From a bacterium (GTDB lineage Bacteria > Bacillota > Bacilli > Lactobacillales > Streptococcaceae), in contig CAJNCS010000001.1 in the NCBI GenBank assembly GCA_905221325.1, positions 62,001-126,000 of the forward strand: DNA of 64,000 nt, given 5' to 3'. Positions 32,552 through 41,422 of the stretch are shown piece after piece (within the stretch, counting starts at the first letter, position 1; each line of letters opens with the position of its first letter). The position numbers were made by a program, and so were the translations under genes. The notes beneath the pieces were generated by a model. That model did no database searches. It was not told the origin of the DNA and saw only the letters and a list, made by a program, of their open reading frames with translations.

Positions 32552-34210
32552 TTAGTCTTCTTCGACCATTACTTTATCAGCCAGAAATTCGAATCCTTCT
32601 GGAATCAGGCTCTCTTCTTCAACCTCTTGCTCGGCTTGAGAAGACTTGTTTTTAGCTGAAAATGCTGCACGAACCTCTTTCCATTCCTCTAGGGAAATGG
32701 CTAAGATTTCAGGTGAAAATCCGGCCGCTTGGCTGAGAATATTGCCAAACATGGTATTGAGGTTATCCCGTTTCATGGTTTGCCCAGCATTGAAATTAGA
32801 CTCAAAGGCTAAAATAGCATGGTGTTCATTGGCCGCAACTGGTTGAGAACCTACGAGAAGAGCTTTATCAGGTCCAGCTAAGCTTTCGATCACTTCCCCC
32901 CATGCATTCTGGAGGCGAACCAAGTTTTGCCGTGCCAAATCAGGATTTTCGACGGCTTCTTGCAGAATAGACTGAACTTTATTACGATCTACTCGATAGA
33001 CTGTCTTGGAAGTGGCTGGACGACTAGGAACTGGCGCAACTTGTTTAGGAGCTGTGCCCACATTGGCAAGTTCTTGTTTGAGACGGGCGACTTCCTGTCT
33101 CAGTGCAGAAATTTCACTTTCAACAGCTTCTGAAAGCACTGGTTCAGGCTTAATCTCAGCTAAACGAATGGTCATCATCTCAGCATAAATCTTGGGTTGC
33201 AAGCTAGCCTTCATATCTGCCAAACACACAGTCGCTAGACGAATCATTTCAAAGAGACTTTCCTGAGAAAGAGCTAGATTGTCCATAAAAACTGGACTAT
33301 GATGAGTATTTTCGCCACCTGTCTGAACAACTAGTAGATCACGCAAATACTGCAAGAGATCCGTCACAAAACGAGTCATGCTCTTGCCATTTTCAAACAA
33401 AAGATTCAAAGAATCAAGAGCTTTTGGAACATCCTGCTGGGACAAGGCAGCTACATAGTCATCTAAAGCTGATAAACTAATAGTACCTGTAATCTCCTCA
33501 GAGATGGCTGTAGTTAAAGCATTCCCTTGTGTCAAACTCAAGGCTTGATCCAAAATAGACAAGGCATCTCGCATCCCACCTTCAGCCCGTCTAGCGATAA
33601 TTTCTACAGCCTCTGGTTCAGAACTGATATTCTCTTTTTGCAAAATTGTTTGGATATGCTCTTTAATATCTTGCGTTCTAATCGATTTAAACTCAAAACG
33701 TTGGACACGCGATAAAATAGTTGCTGGTATCTTGTGCAATTCAGTGGTCGCCAAGATAAAGACGACATTTTGAGTTGGTTCTTCTAGGGTCTTCAAAAGC
33801 GCATTAAAGGCTCCTGTAGACAGCATATGAACCTCGTCTATGATATAGACCTTATAACGTGCCAAACTAGGAGCATAGGTGGATTTATCACGAATTTCTC
33901 GGATTTCATCGACTCCATTATTCGAAGCCGCATCCATTTCGATAACATCTTCTAAGCTACCTTCTGTCACTGCTTGGCAGATATAGCAGTTATTACATGG
34001 TTCTCCATCCACTTGGTTCGGACAGTTCATAGCCTTGGCAAAAATCTTGGCTACACTGGTCTTCCCAGTCCCACGAGGGCCTGAGAAAAGATAAGCGTGA
34101 CTAATCTTTTCCTGCTCAACTGCTTGTTTTAGGGTTTTAGCCACAACCTCTTGTCCGACCAATTGTGAAAAAGTCTGGCTTCTATATTTTCGATAAAGTG
34201 CTTGATACAT
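32552..34210 (-). CDS. dnaX: DNA polymerase III subunits gamma/tau
   Basis: DnaX is the clamp-loader ATPase. The 552-residue protein has Walker A GPRGTGKTS, a zinc module with four cysteines (MNCPNQVDGEPCNNCYIC), Walker B VYIIDEVHML and the SRC-like sensor ILSRVQRFE. A tau-type C-terminal region of about 190 residues follows. Its ATG overlaps the stop of the GAF-domain gene by one base. Confidence 0.97.
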   Translation of the reverse strand: MYQALYRKYRSQTFSQLVGQEVVAKTLKQAVEQEKISHAYLFSGPRGTGKTSVAKIFAKAMNCPNQVDGEPCNNCYICQAVTEGSLEDVIEMDAASNNGVDEIREIRDKSTYAPSLARYKVYIIDEVHMLSTGAFNALLKTLEEPTQNVVFILATTELHKIPATILSRVQRFEFKSIRTQDIKEHIQTILQKENISSEPEAVEIIARRAEGGMRDALSILDQALSLTQGNALTTAISEEITGTISLSALDDYVAALSQQDVPKALDSLNLLFENGKSMTRFVTDLLQYLRDLLVVQTGGENTHHSPVFMDNLALSQESLFEMIRLATVCLADMKASLQPKIYAEMMTIRLAEIKPEPVLSEAVESEISALRQEVARLKQELANVGTAPKQVAPVPSRPATSKTVYRVDRNKVQSILQEAVENPDLARQNLVRLQNAWGEVIESLAGPDKALLVGSQPVAANEHHAILAFESNFNAGQTMKRDNLNTMFGNILSQAAGFSPEILAISLEEWKEVRAAFSAKNKSSQAEQEVEEESLIPEGFEFLADKVMVEED

Positions 34211-34707
34211 TAGGCTTTCTCCTCAAACATCGTAAAGTCCCATTCTGTCTTCTCAAGCAAAATAGCGACAAATTGTTCCAAGTAATCACGGTCAACGGCA
34301 TTGTAATCATCAATAAGTGAAGAGTCCAAGTCTAAGACACCTAGCAATCGACCATTCTTGAGCATGGGAACTACGATTTCACTCTTGGCCTTACTATCGC
34401 AAGAAATGTAGTTTGGATAGGTGCTCACGTCCCCTACTAAAACAGTCTCTTGAAACTCAGCAGCTTCTCCACACACACCTTTCCCAAGTGGGATGCGAAT
34501 GCAAGAAACGCCACCCTGAAAAGGCCCTAAAACCAACTCACTTCCATCAAACAGATAAAAACCTGCAAATACAGTATTCGGAAAGCGAGATTTTAGGAGG
34601 GCACTAGCATTCGAAAGATTGGCAAGAACATTGCTCTCACCTTCTAGTAAATAAGAGAGTTCCTCGTTTAACAATTGATATTGTGATTGTTTTTCTGAAT
34701 CTAACAT
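34210..34707 (-). CDS. GAF-domain free methionine-(R)-sulfoxide reductase
   Basis: The 165-residue single GAF domain has the three cysteines of fRMsr enzymes: Cys69 and Cys79 in [13 protein letters not shown] and Cys103 in [12 protein letters not shown]. These enzymes reduce free methionine-R-sulfoxide and so belong to oxidative-stress defence, relevant to hydrogen-peroxide-producing streptococci. It precedes dnaX with a one-base overlap, as I recall for pneumococcus. Confidence 0.88.
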   Translation of the reverse strand: MLDSEKQSQYQLLNEELSYLLEGESNVLANLSNASALLKSRFPNTVFAGFYLFDGSELVLGPFQGGVSCIRIPLGKGVCGEAAEFQETVLVGDVSTYPNYISCDSKAKSEIVVPMLKNGRLLGVLDLDSSLIDDYNAVDRDYLEQFVAILLEKTEWDFTMFEEKA

Positions 34708-34743
34708 AGAACTATTATATCAAAAATGAGAAAGAGACAAAAG

Positions 34744-34773
34744 AAAAATCCCTTGTTTTAAACAAAGGATTTT
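34744..34773 (-). terminator. Terminator of rpsA
   Basis: On the minus strand AAAATCCTTTGTT, a short loop and ACAAGGGATTTTT form a long stem with a T tail, 17 bp after the rpsA stop. Confidence 0.88.
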
Positions 34774-34789
34774 GTGATTGTCAATTTGA

Positions 34790-35992
34790 TTAAAGTTCGA
34801 TATCACCGAACAAGTCAGCCATTGAGAATCCTGTTTGTGTTTCTGGAAGTTCGAAATCACGTTTTTCTTGACGTTTTGGACGACGTGGACGAGCAGCACG
34901 TTTTTCTTCTTTTTGTCCTTCTTCTTGAGCTGGACGTTCTTCAAGAGCTTTGATAGAAAGAGATACGCGTTCTGCGTCAGCGTTAACATCAAGTACTTTA
35001 ACAGTAACTTCTTGACCAACAGTAAGAGCTTCTTTTGGATTTTCGATACGTTTGTGTGAAATTTGCGATACGTGAACAAGTCCATCGATACCTGGCAATA
35101 CTTCAACAAATGCACCAAAGTCAGTCAAACGTTTAACTGTTCCTTCTACTACATCACCTTTAGCCAATTTTTGCTCAACGCCATCCCATGGTCCAGGTGT
35201 TGTTGCTTTAAGTGAAAGTGATACGCGTCCTTCTTCTTCATTAAGATCAAGGATCTTCACTTCGATTTCTTCACCAACAGTTACAACTGATTTAGGTGAT
35301 ACGTTACGTTCGTGTGACAATTCAGTCAAGTGAACCAATCCATCAACACCACCAAGGTCGATGAAAGCACCAAAGCTAGTGATACGAGCAACTTTACCAG
35401 TTACGACATCACCAACAGCTAATTTACCGAATACTTCAGCACGAGCTGCTGCAGTAGCTGCTTCAACAACTTCACGACGTGAAAGGATGAAACGGTTTTC
35501 TTTAGGATCAACTTCCTTGATTTTAGCATCAAATTCTTGACCTACGAAACGTTCAGTGTTACGTACAAAACGAGTATCCAACATTGAAGCTGGGATGAAT
35601 CCACGAACACCTTCAAATTCTACTGAAAGTCCACCTTTAACGGCACGAGTTCCTTTAACAGTAACAACTTCTTCTTCGCGTCCAACAAGTTTGTCCCATG
35701 CTTTGCGAGCTTCAAGGCGTTTTTTAGATACAAGGTATGTAACTGTATCAGTATCTTTACCAACTACTTGACGAAGTACAAGAACATCCAATACTTCTCC
35801 TACTTTCACAAAGTCATTGATATCTGCATCGCGATCGTTTGTCAATTCGCGAAGAGTCAAGACACCTTCAACACCAGTCCCAGAGATTGCAACGTTAGCT
35901 TGAGTCGCATCAACTGTCAATACTTCAGCACTAACAACATCACCAGGCTCAACTTGGCTAACGCTATTTAGCAAATCTTCAAATTCGTTCAT
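34790..35992 (-). CDS. rpsA: 30S ribosomal protein S1
   Basis: The 400-residue protein contains four S1 RNA-binding domains (about residues 15-85, 105-170, 190-260 and 275-345), typical of the shorter Firmicute S1. Repeats such as GDVVTGKVARITSFGAFIDLG and GDVVEGTVKRLTDFGAFVEV are clear. A basic tail rich in Arg, Lys and Glu follows and ends in an acidic MADLFGDIEL. It promotes translation of weakly initiated mRNAs. Strong codon bias fits high expression. Confidence 0.96.
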   Translation of the reverse strand: MNEFEDLLNSVSQVEPGDVVSAEVLTVDATQANVAISGTGVEGVLTLRELTNDRDADINDFVKVGEVLDVLVLRQVVGKDTDTVTYLVSKKRLEARKAWDKLVGREEEVVTVKGTRAVKGGLSVEFEGVRGFIPASMLDTRFVRNTERFVGQEFDAKIKEVDPKENRFILSRREVVEAATAAARAEVFGKLAVGDVVTGKVARITSFGAFIDLGGVDGLVHLTELSHERNVSPKSVVTVGEEIEVKILDLNEEEGRVSLSLKATTPGPWDGVEQKLAKGDVVEGTVKRLTDFGAFVEVLPGIDGLVHVSQISHKRIENPKEALTVGQEVTVKVLDVNADAERVSLSIKALEERPAQEEGQKEEKRAARPRRPKRQEKRDFELPETQTGFSMADLFGDIEL

Positions 35993-36037
35993 CTAAAAAA
36001 TCCTCCAACAATCAAGTCTTTTCCAAAACTTGACATA

Positions 36038-36066
36038 CTTATAATTTTTTTCCTAAGCACCCACAA
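36038..36066 (-). promoter_or_regulatory. Possible rpsA promoter
   Basis: On the minus strand TTGTGG (36061-36066), 17 bp and TATAAG (36038-36043) lie 45 bp upstream of rpsA. The match is moderate. Read-through from the tRNA pair is also possible because no terminator is seen after tRNA-Gln. Confidence 0.4.
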
Positions 36067-36155
36067 GAACATGTCCGTATTGTTCACGTCTTTCAATATA
36101 AAAATAAAATACCCTAAGATATTTTTCTTTTTATCTTGAATTTATTACCTAAGAA

Positions 36156-36227
36156 CTGGGGTAGCTGGATTCGAACCAACGCATGAGGGAGTCAAAGTCC
36201 CTTGCCTTACCGCTTGGCTATACCCCA
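36156..36227 (-). tRNA. tRNA-Gln (anticodon TTG)
   Basis: The 72-nt gene folds as a cloverleaf: acceptor TGGGGTA with TACCCCA, anticodon loop CTTTGAC with anticodon TTG, and T-arm GGTTCGAATCC. The 3' CCA is not encoded. Confidence 0.96.
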
Positions 36228-36236
36228 ATGATGAGA

Positions 36237-36317
36237 TGGAGAGAGAGGGATTCGAACCCCCGAACCCGAAGGAGCGGATTTACAGTCCGCCGCGTTTAGC
36301 CTCTTCGCTATCTCTCC
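36237..36317 (-). tRNA. tRNA-Tyr (anticodon GTA)
   Basis: The 81-nt gene has a long variable arm (CCTTCGGG region), as expected for bacterial tRNA-Tyr. The acceptor is GGAGAGA with TCTCTCC, and the anticodon loop ACTGTAAAT gives GTA. CCA is not encoded. It lies 9 bp upstream of tRNA-Gln. Confidence 0.96.
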
Positions 36318-36334
36318 AATGCTTAACGAAAACT

Positions 36335-36363
36335 ATTATATCATGAAATTTTCAAAAAAACAA
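36335..36363 (-). promoter_or_regulatory. Promoter of the tRNA-Tyr/tRNA-Gln pair
   Basis: On the minus strand TTGTTT (36358-36363), 17 bp and TATAAT (36335-36340) lie 17 bp before tRNA-Tyr. TGA precedes the -10, making it an extended -10. Confidence 0.75.
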
Positions 36364-36366
36364 GCA

Positions 36367-36597
36367 TTATTTTGTTAAATTATAGTTTTCAATCAAAATT
36401 TCCACAGCTTTTTCAAGTTTTTTATAAAAACTATCGACATTTCCATTCTTTATGATGGCAAATTGGTTATCTAATTCGGCAATTTCCCCAATAACCTTTT
36501 TCCCAATCGTCAAAACGTATCCTTCATAGCTGTCTTTTCCAACAGTCACTTTGGCATCAGTTAATTGGATTTCAATTTTCTTATCTTTTTTACTCAT
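36367..36597 (-). CDS. DUF2969 family small protein
   Basis: The 76-residue product starts at MSKKDKKIEIQ, with a basic N-terminus and an alpha/beta body (DSYEGYVLTIGKKVIGEI). It matches the small streptococcal and lactococcal DUF2969 family of unknown function. The ATG at 36597 is preferred: the longer ORF to 36672 runs through the ilvE terminator. Confidence 0.8.
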   Translation of the reverse strand: MSKKDKKIEIQLTDAKVTVGKDSYEGYVLTIGKKVIGEIAELDNQFAIIKNGNVDSFYKKLEKAVEILIENYNLTK

Positions 36598-36652
36598 ACT
36601 GTACCTCTTTCCACTTTTTCTATTGTACAAGAAAATACTCAAACTAGCAAGA

Positions 36653-36692
36653 AAAAACTCCATTTCAGTCATTACAACTGCTATGGAGTTTC
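36653..36692 (-). terminator. Terminator of ilvE
   Basis: AAACTCCAT and ATGGAGTTT pair across an 18-base loop region, followed by TTTTTTC on the minus strand, after the ilvE stop. Confidence 0.75.
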
Positions 36693-36709
36693 ACTTTACT
36701 TTATGTCTT

Positions 36710-37732
36710 TTAGTCCACTTTGACAATCCAACCTTCTGGTGCTTCCACATCACCAAACTGGATACCAGTCAATTCATCGTAGAGTTTACGTGTAGCAGGA
36801 CCTACTTCTGTTTCACTATAGAAAACATGGAAATCATCGCCATGTTGGATACCTCCAATTGGAGAAATAACCGCTGCTGTACCGCAGGCACCTGCCTCTA
36901 CAAAACGATCCAAATTATCAATTGGGACATCGCCTTCAATCGGTGTCAAGCCCAAGCGGTGTTCTGCCAAGTAAAGCAAAGAGTACTTGGTAATGGATGG
37001 CAAGATGGATGGACTCAATGGCGTAACAAATTCATTGTCTGCCGTGATTCCAAAGAAGTTGGCTGATCCGACTTCTTCAATCTTTGTATGTGTAGATGGG
37101 TCTAGGTAAATAACGTCAGAAAAGTTGCGAGACTTGGCCATTTTACCTGGAAGGAGACTAGCAGCATAGTTCCCACCAACCTTAGCCGCACCCGTACCAT
37201 TTGGAGCTGCCCGGTCGTATTCATCCTGAATCAAGAAGTTAGTTGGAACTAAACCACCTTTAAAATAGTTACCAACTGGCATAGCAAAGATGGTGAAAAT
37301 ATACTCTTCTGCTGGTTTAACCCCAATAATATCCCCAACACCAATCAATAGTGGACGAAGATAAAGGGTTCCACCTGTTCCATATGGTGGGACGTATTCT
37401 TCATTTGCACGCACAACTGCTTTACAAGCTTCTACAAACATTTCTGTTGGAACTTGTGGCATCAAAAGACGGTCACAAGTACGTTGCAGACGCTTGGCAT
37501 TTTCGTCAGGACGGAACAGTTGAACACTACCGTCCTTAGTACGATAGGCTTTCAACCCCTCAAATGCTTGCTGTCCATAGTGGAGACTTGGAGAAGACTC
37601 TGAAATATGCAAGGTTGCATCCTCTGTCAATTCTCCTTGATCCCATTGACCATTTTTATAATGAGCGATATAACGGTAAGGTAGTTTCATATAAGCAAAA
37701 CCAAGATTTTCCCAATCAATTGCAACTGTCAT
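36710..37732 (-). CDS. ilvE: Branched-chain amino-acid aminotransferase
   Basis: IlvE interconverts leucine, isoleucine and valine with their keto acids using PLP. The 340-residue class IV aminotransferase has SPSLHYGQQAFEGLKAYR, the PLP-lysine region AAKVGGNYAASL and GTAAVISPIG. The start MTVAIDW at 37732 follows AAAGGAG; an ATG 8 codons upstream is less likely. A perfect CodY box lies upstream, so repression by CodY when branched-chain amino acids are plentiful is expected. Confidence 0.97.
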   Translation of the reverse strand: MTVAIDWENLGFAYMKLPYRYIAHYKNGQWDQGELTEDATLHISESSPSLHYGQQAFEGLKAYRTKDGSVQLFRPDENAKRLQRTCDRLLMPQVPTEMFVEACKAVVRANEEYVPPYGTGGTLYLRPLLIGVGDIIGVKPAEEYIFTIFAMPVGNYFKGGLVPTNFLIQDEYDRAAPNGTGAAKVGGNYAASLLPGKMAKSRNFSDVIYLDPSTHTKIEEVGSANFFGITADNEFVTPLSPSILPSITKYSLLYLAEHRLGLTPIEGDVPIDNLDRFVEAGACGTAAVISPIGGIQHGDDFHVFYSETEVGPATRKLYDELTGIQFGDVEAPEGWIVKVD

Positions 37733-37768
37733 GTGTTTCTCCTTTATACTATTCAAACTATGTGTTCT

Positions 37769-37796
37769 ATTCTACACTTTTCTAGTAAAATTTCAA
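37769..37796 (-). promoter_or_regulatory. ilvE promoter
   Basis: On the minus strand TTGAAA (37791-37796), 16 bp and TAGAAT (37769-37774) precede ilvE by 36 bp. Confidence 0.65.
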
Positions 37797-37807
37797 GTAT
37801 TATTTGT

Positions 37808-37822
37808 AATTTTCTGAAAATT
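37808..37822. promoter_or_regulatory. CodY box upstream of ilvE
   Basis: AATTTTCTGAAAATT is a perfect match to the 15-bp CodY consensus AATTTTCWGAAAATT. It lies 11 bp upstream of the ilvE -35. CodY senses branched-chain amino acids and ilvE is a known type of CodY target. Confidence 0.88.
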
Positions 37823-37837
37823 TTTTCAACATAAAGA

Positions 37838-37858
37838 AATCAGCCCCTTGGACTGATT
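37838..37858 (-). terminator. Terminator of parC
   Basis: On the minus strand AATCAGTCC-AAG-GGGCTGATT is followed by TCTTTAT, a few bases after the parC stop. The T tail is short. Confidence 0.65.
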
Positions 37859-37862
37859 CTTT

Positions 37863-40343
37863 TTAAGGATTTGCTTTATCCTCTTTAAAGACTTCTTTGA
37901 GGTAAGCATCGAAAACTTCTTCATCTGAAATGGTGTCTGAAATAAAGCTTCCATTGCTAGTACGTTCTGACAAGTTGAGGTCTTGCAATCGACTCTCATA
38001 GATTGTTCCCTTGTTAGATTGGACAAGTAACGTTTGGTCGTTTTCTTCTACTTCTGTACTAAAAAGATCACCAACGAAACCTTGCTCTGCAACTGCTCCT
38101 GCTAAGAAGACACGATGCGGTTTGTTTTTCAACTCACGCAAGACTTGTAGACCTCGTTTGGCACGGCTGGTTGCTGGAATTTCCTCAATGGAAACACGTT
38201 TTAAGCTTCCACGTTGGGTCAAGAGGTAGAAGGATGAAGTGTTACAGATAAAGGCAGCCTGAAGCGCATCATCTGCTTTCAGGTTCATAGCTTTGACACC
38301 TGCAGCCTTGGCACCAACAACTGGAACCTCTTCGATATTGAAACGAAGGGCATAACCGTTTTGACTAATCAAGAGTACATCATCTAGTTTAATTGGAGCC
38401 ACTGCTACAATCTGGTCTGTCTCGTCTTTGAGTTTAGCGTACTTGACAGATTTAGACTTATAAGTTCTCCATGGAGAGAATTCTTTACGTTCTACACGCT
38501 TGATTTGACCAAGGCGAGTCGCTGCAAAATAAGTTGTCGCATCATCAAACTGATCCACTACTTCTGCATAAAGGATTTCTTCGTTAGTTTCAAAGTTTGT
38601 AATCGTTTGGCTCAAGTGCTCTCCGATGTCCTTCCAGCGAATATCTGCTAACTCATGGATTGGTCGATAAATGACATTTCCAAGAGTTGTAAATATCAAG
38701 AGGTGCTGGGTTGTCTTGGCAGTTTGTACAAAGATCAGACGATCATCATCACGCTTGCCAATTTCTTCCAGAGTGGATGCCGCAAAGGAACGTGGGCTGG
38801 TACGCTTGATATAGCCTGCCTTAGTCACGCTGACATAGGTATCTTCCTCGGCAATCAAACTAGCTGTGTCAATCTCGATTACTTTTGCAGTATCTTCCAA
38901 AGTACTCAAACGTGGTGTCGCAAATTTCTTCTTGACTTCACGGAGTTCTTTCTTCATAAGATTGTACATAGTTCGTTCATCACCGATGATAGCCGCAAGC
39001 ATGGCAATTTTTTCACGAAGTTCTGCTTCTTCTTCCTGCAAGACAACCACATCTGTATTGGTCAAACGGTAAAGTTGCAAGGTCACGATAGCTTCGGCTT
39101 GCTCTTCTGTAAAATCATAGCTGACCTTGAGGTTTTCCTTGGCGTCAGCCTTGTTCTCAGAAGCACGAATAAGGGCAATGACTTCGTCCAAAATCGAAAT
39201 CACGCGAATCAAACCTTCAACGATATGGAGACGTTTCTCAGCCTTTTCCTTATCAAAACGGGAACGTGCCAAAATCACTTCACGACGGTGGGCGATGTAG
39301 CTAGACAAAATTGGGACAATTCCGACCTGACGAGGCGTGAAATTGTCAATCGCCACCATGTTAAAGTTGTAGTTGATTTGTAGGTCAGTATATTTGAAGA
39401 GATAGTTGAGGACAAGCTCGGTATTCGCATCTTTCTTAAGTTCGATAGCGATGCGAAGACCGTCACGGTCAGACTCATCACGAATCTCAGCAATACCTGC
39501 CACCTTGTTATTAATACGAACATCATCGATTTTCTTGACTAGATTAGCCTTATTGATTTCATAAGGAATCTCAGTGATAACGATTTGCTCCTTACCACCT
39601 TTTAGTTTTTCAATCTCCGTCTTGGAACGAACAACCACGCGCCCTTTCCCAGTTTCATAGGCCTTCTTGATTTCATCACGTCCTTGGATGATAGCCCCTG
39701 TAGGGAAGTCTGGCCCAGGCAAGAATTCCATCAACTTATCGACCTTAGCTGTTGGGTGGTCAATCATGTAAACCGTCGCATCAATAACCTCAGCTAAATT
39801 ATGGGGAGGAATGTCTGTAGCATAACCAGCCGAAATTCCAGTCGAACCATTGACCAAGAGGTTTGGAAAGGCTGCTGGTAAGACAGTAGGTTCTTTCTCG
39901 GTATCGTCAAAGTTCCAAGCAAAAGGAACTGTCTTTTTCTCGATATCTTGAAGAAGATAACCAGCAATCTCAGACAAACGAGCCTCGGTATAACGCATAG
40001 CCGCAGGTGGATCCCCGTCCATGGAACCGTTATTACCGTGCATTTCAACTAGAATTTCACGATTTTTCCAGTCCTGAGACATACGAACCATGGCATCATA
40101 GATGGAAGAATCACCGTGTGGGTGGAAATTTCCCATGATGTTCCCGACAGACTTGGCAGACTTACGGTAGCTCTTGTCAAAAGTATTGCCATCCTTATTC
40201 ATCGAATAAAGAATACGACGCTGAACCGGCTTCAATCCATCACGAATGTCTGGCAAAGCTCGGTCTTGAATGATGTACTTGGAGTAGCGACCAAATCGCT
40301 CTCCCATGATGTCCTCCAGGGACATGTTTTGAATGTTACTCAT
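37863..40343 (-). CDS. parC: DNA topoisomerase IV subunit A
   Basis: ParC is the cutting subunit of topoisomerase IV, which decatenates daughter chromosomes. The 826-residue product from MSNIQNMSLED matches the pneumococcal form. The catalytic tyrosine is Tyr118 in AAMRYTEA. The quinolone region [12 protein letters not shown] keeps Ser79 and Asp83, so no classical resistance mutation is present; residue 91 is Asp. Unlike the usual parE-parC pair, parE lies 5.5 kb upstream, behind an accessory island. Confidence 0.97.
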   Translation of the reverse strand: MSNIQNMSLEDIMGERFGRYSKYIIQDRALPDIRDGLKPVQRRILYSMNKDGNTFDKSYRKSAKSVGNIMGNFHPHGDSSIYDAMVRMSQDWKNREILVEMHGNNGSMDGDPPAAMRYTEARLSEIAGYLLQDIEKKTVPFAWNFDDTEKEPTVLPAAFPNLLVNGSTGISAGYATDIPPHNLAEVIDATVYMIDHPTAKVDKLMEFLPGPDFPTGAIIQGRDEIKKAYETGKGRVVVRSKTEIEKLKGGKEQIVITEIPYEINKANLVKKIDDVRINNKVAGIAEIRDESDRDGLRIAIELKKDANTELVLNYLFKYTDLQINYNFNMVAIDNFTPRQVGIVPILSSYIAHRREVILARSRFDKEKAEKRLHIVEGLIRVISILDEVIALIRASENKADAKENLKVSYDFTEEQAEAIVTLQLYRLTNTDVVVLQEEEAELREKIAMLAAIIGDERTMYNLMKKELREVKKKFATPRLSTLEDTAKVIEIDTASLIAEEDTYVSVTKAGYIKRTSPRSFAASTLEEIGKRDDDRLIFVQTAKTTQHLLIFTTLGNVIYRPIHELADIRWKDIGEHLSQTITNFETNEEILYAEVVDQFDDATTYFAATRLGQIKRVERKEFSPWRTYKSKSVKYAKLKDETDQIVAVAPIKLDDVLLISQNGYALRFNIEEVPVVGAKAAGVKAMNLKADDALQAAFICNTSSFYLLTQRGSLKRVSIEEIPATSRAKRGLQVLRELKNKPHRVFLAGAVAEQGFVGDLFSTEVEENDQTLLVQSNKGTIYESRLQDLNLSERTSNGSFISDTISDEEVFDAYLKEVFKEDKANP

Positions 40344-40393
40344 ATAGGATACAAAGCCCGTAAAATGCAAAGTGAAAATAGGAAATTATTGCA

Positions 40394-40408
40394 GTGAGCG
40401 ATGCTCAC
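40394..40408. repeat. Perfect hairpin in the parC leader
   Basis: GTGAGC-GAT-GCTCAC is a perfect 6-bp inverted repeat between parC and the direct repeats. There is no T tail, so it is not an obvious terminator. Confidence 0.5.
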
Positions 40409-40414
40409 AAGAGA

Positions 40415-40450
40415 ATTTATCTTTTTTACACAACATTTAGGGCGTGTTCA
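40415..40450. repeat. 36-bp direct repeat, copy 1
   Basis: It begins ATTTATCTTTTTTACACA and ends CGTGTTCA, and matches a second copy 84 bp away at about 32 of 36 positions. On the minus strand both read GTGTAAAAAAGATAAAT at their 3' end. The function is unknown. Confidence 0.75.
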
Positions 40451-40498
40451 ACTCCTTTCAAATTTTATATAAGTGGACTAGGTTGTAACGAAAAAACG

Positions 40499-40534
40499 AT
40501 TTATCTTTTTTACACACCGTTTAGTCCGTGTTCA
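40499..40534. repeat. 36-bp direct repeat, copy 2
   Basis: This is the second copy of the repeat at 40415-40450. Differences cluster in two small internal spots. The 258 bp between parC and the next gene hold these repeats, a hairpin and no convincing gene. Confidence 0.75.
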
Positions 40535-40601
40535 GTTTTTACATGCAAGTTGAAAAGAATGATCTCACAGAAATAGACGTGTTTGGATAATAAAAAATAG
40601 A

Positions 40602-41393
40602 TTATTCATATTCTTGTTTTAATGCATCCTTAACTTCTTCTTTTAACGAATCCAAAAAATACTTTTTAATTTTAATTACTTCATCTACAACAGAATTGTC
40701 TAAATAGAAAACTCTACCCGTCTGTGGTTCATGAAGTTTTTTTAATAAATCCTTTTTATTTGGCCAAATAAGTTTTCTTGCTGCTGGAATGAATGCTTTA
40801 TGTCCAGTGAACGGTAAAGTGAAACTTTGACCTTTTTTAAATGACTTATTAATTATCGTTAAGGTAGCAAAGCCCATAACCTCTTCACTGAGCACAACAA
40901 CAATGAATGGTCTAATATCATATTCATTTCCTTGATTGGAATAATAACAATACTCTTTAGAAATATTATATTTATATTTCTTACCTTCAATTTCTGTCGA
41001 TTTAAATTTTAGAACTCGTAAATTATCAGGTTGCAAACCATGACTAGAAGTATTTAACTCAATCTTATTATCATCCTCTGAATAAATCAAATAGACTGTT
41101 GGATCATCTCCAAAATCACCTTCAAATTCAAAAGACTGAAACAAATAATAATTATATTTATAGTCATTTCTTGAAGTAATGGTCATTTTAGAAATCACAG
41201 GGGGAGTAATTACAAAATTGTCTATTTTCGATTTTTGAATATATGCTAGTTGAGTATCATGTTTAATATTATTTTTAAAACCAAATTCTTGCAATTGTTT
41301 TAAGAGTTCCTCTATTGAGGATACTATTTCGGAATTCGATTCTTTAATAACATTTGCTATAACAGCAATATCTGACTGAGAAAACTGAGACAT
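40602..41393 (-). CDS. Unknown protein, probable 3' part of a frameshifted gene
   Basis: The 263-residue product is unknown to me. It starts with a helical segment (IAVIANVIKESNSEIVSSIEELLKQ), then a beta-rich middle with many Tyr, Phe and Asp, then PFTGHKAFIPAARKLIWPNKKDL and a charged C-terminal helix. No catalytic motif stands out. The ATG has only a weak GGA before it. The same frame stays open 15 codons further upstream (FDDELDKKFIDLVGK) and overlaps the end of the 115-residue ORF, so the two ORFs look like one gene of about 389 codons split by a one-base shift. The region is very AT-rich, suggesting transfer. Confidence 0.55.
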   Translation of the reverse strand: MSQFSQSDIAVIANVIKESNSEIVSSIEELLKQLQEFGFKNNIKHDTQLAYIQKSKIDNFVITPPVISKMTITSRNDYKYNYYLFQSFEFEGDFGDDPTVYLIYSEDDNKIELNTSSHGLQPDNLRVLKFKSTEIEGKKYKYNISKEYCYYSNQGNEYDIRPFIVVVLSEEVMGFATLTIINKSFKKGQSFTLPFTGHKAFIPAARKLIWPNKKDLLKKLHEPQTGRVFYLDNSVVDEVIKIKKYFLDSLKEEVKDALKQEYE

Positions 41394-41422
41394 TTTTCCA
41401 ACTAAGTCAATAAATTTTTTAT

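Noticed and set aside
34720..35118. A lysine-rich 132-codon frame overlapping the rpsA 3' end
   Set aside because: It is a shadow frame of rpsA on the same strand; its composition follows rpsA codons read one base off.
36156..36317. The tRNA pair as an integration site
   Set aside because: No integrase and no duplicated tRNA 3' end are seen on either side; rpsA and DUF2969 flank it as ordinary core genes.
40394..40576. A 60-codon plus-strand frame between parC and the unknown gene, with an internally repeated IYLFYT motif
   Set aside because: The internal repeat is simply the two 36-bp DNA repeats read in the same frame; there is no ribosome site, and neighbouring genes run the other way.
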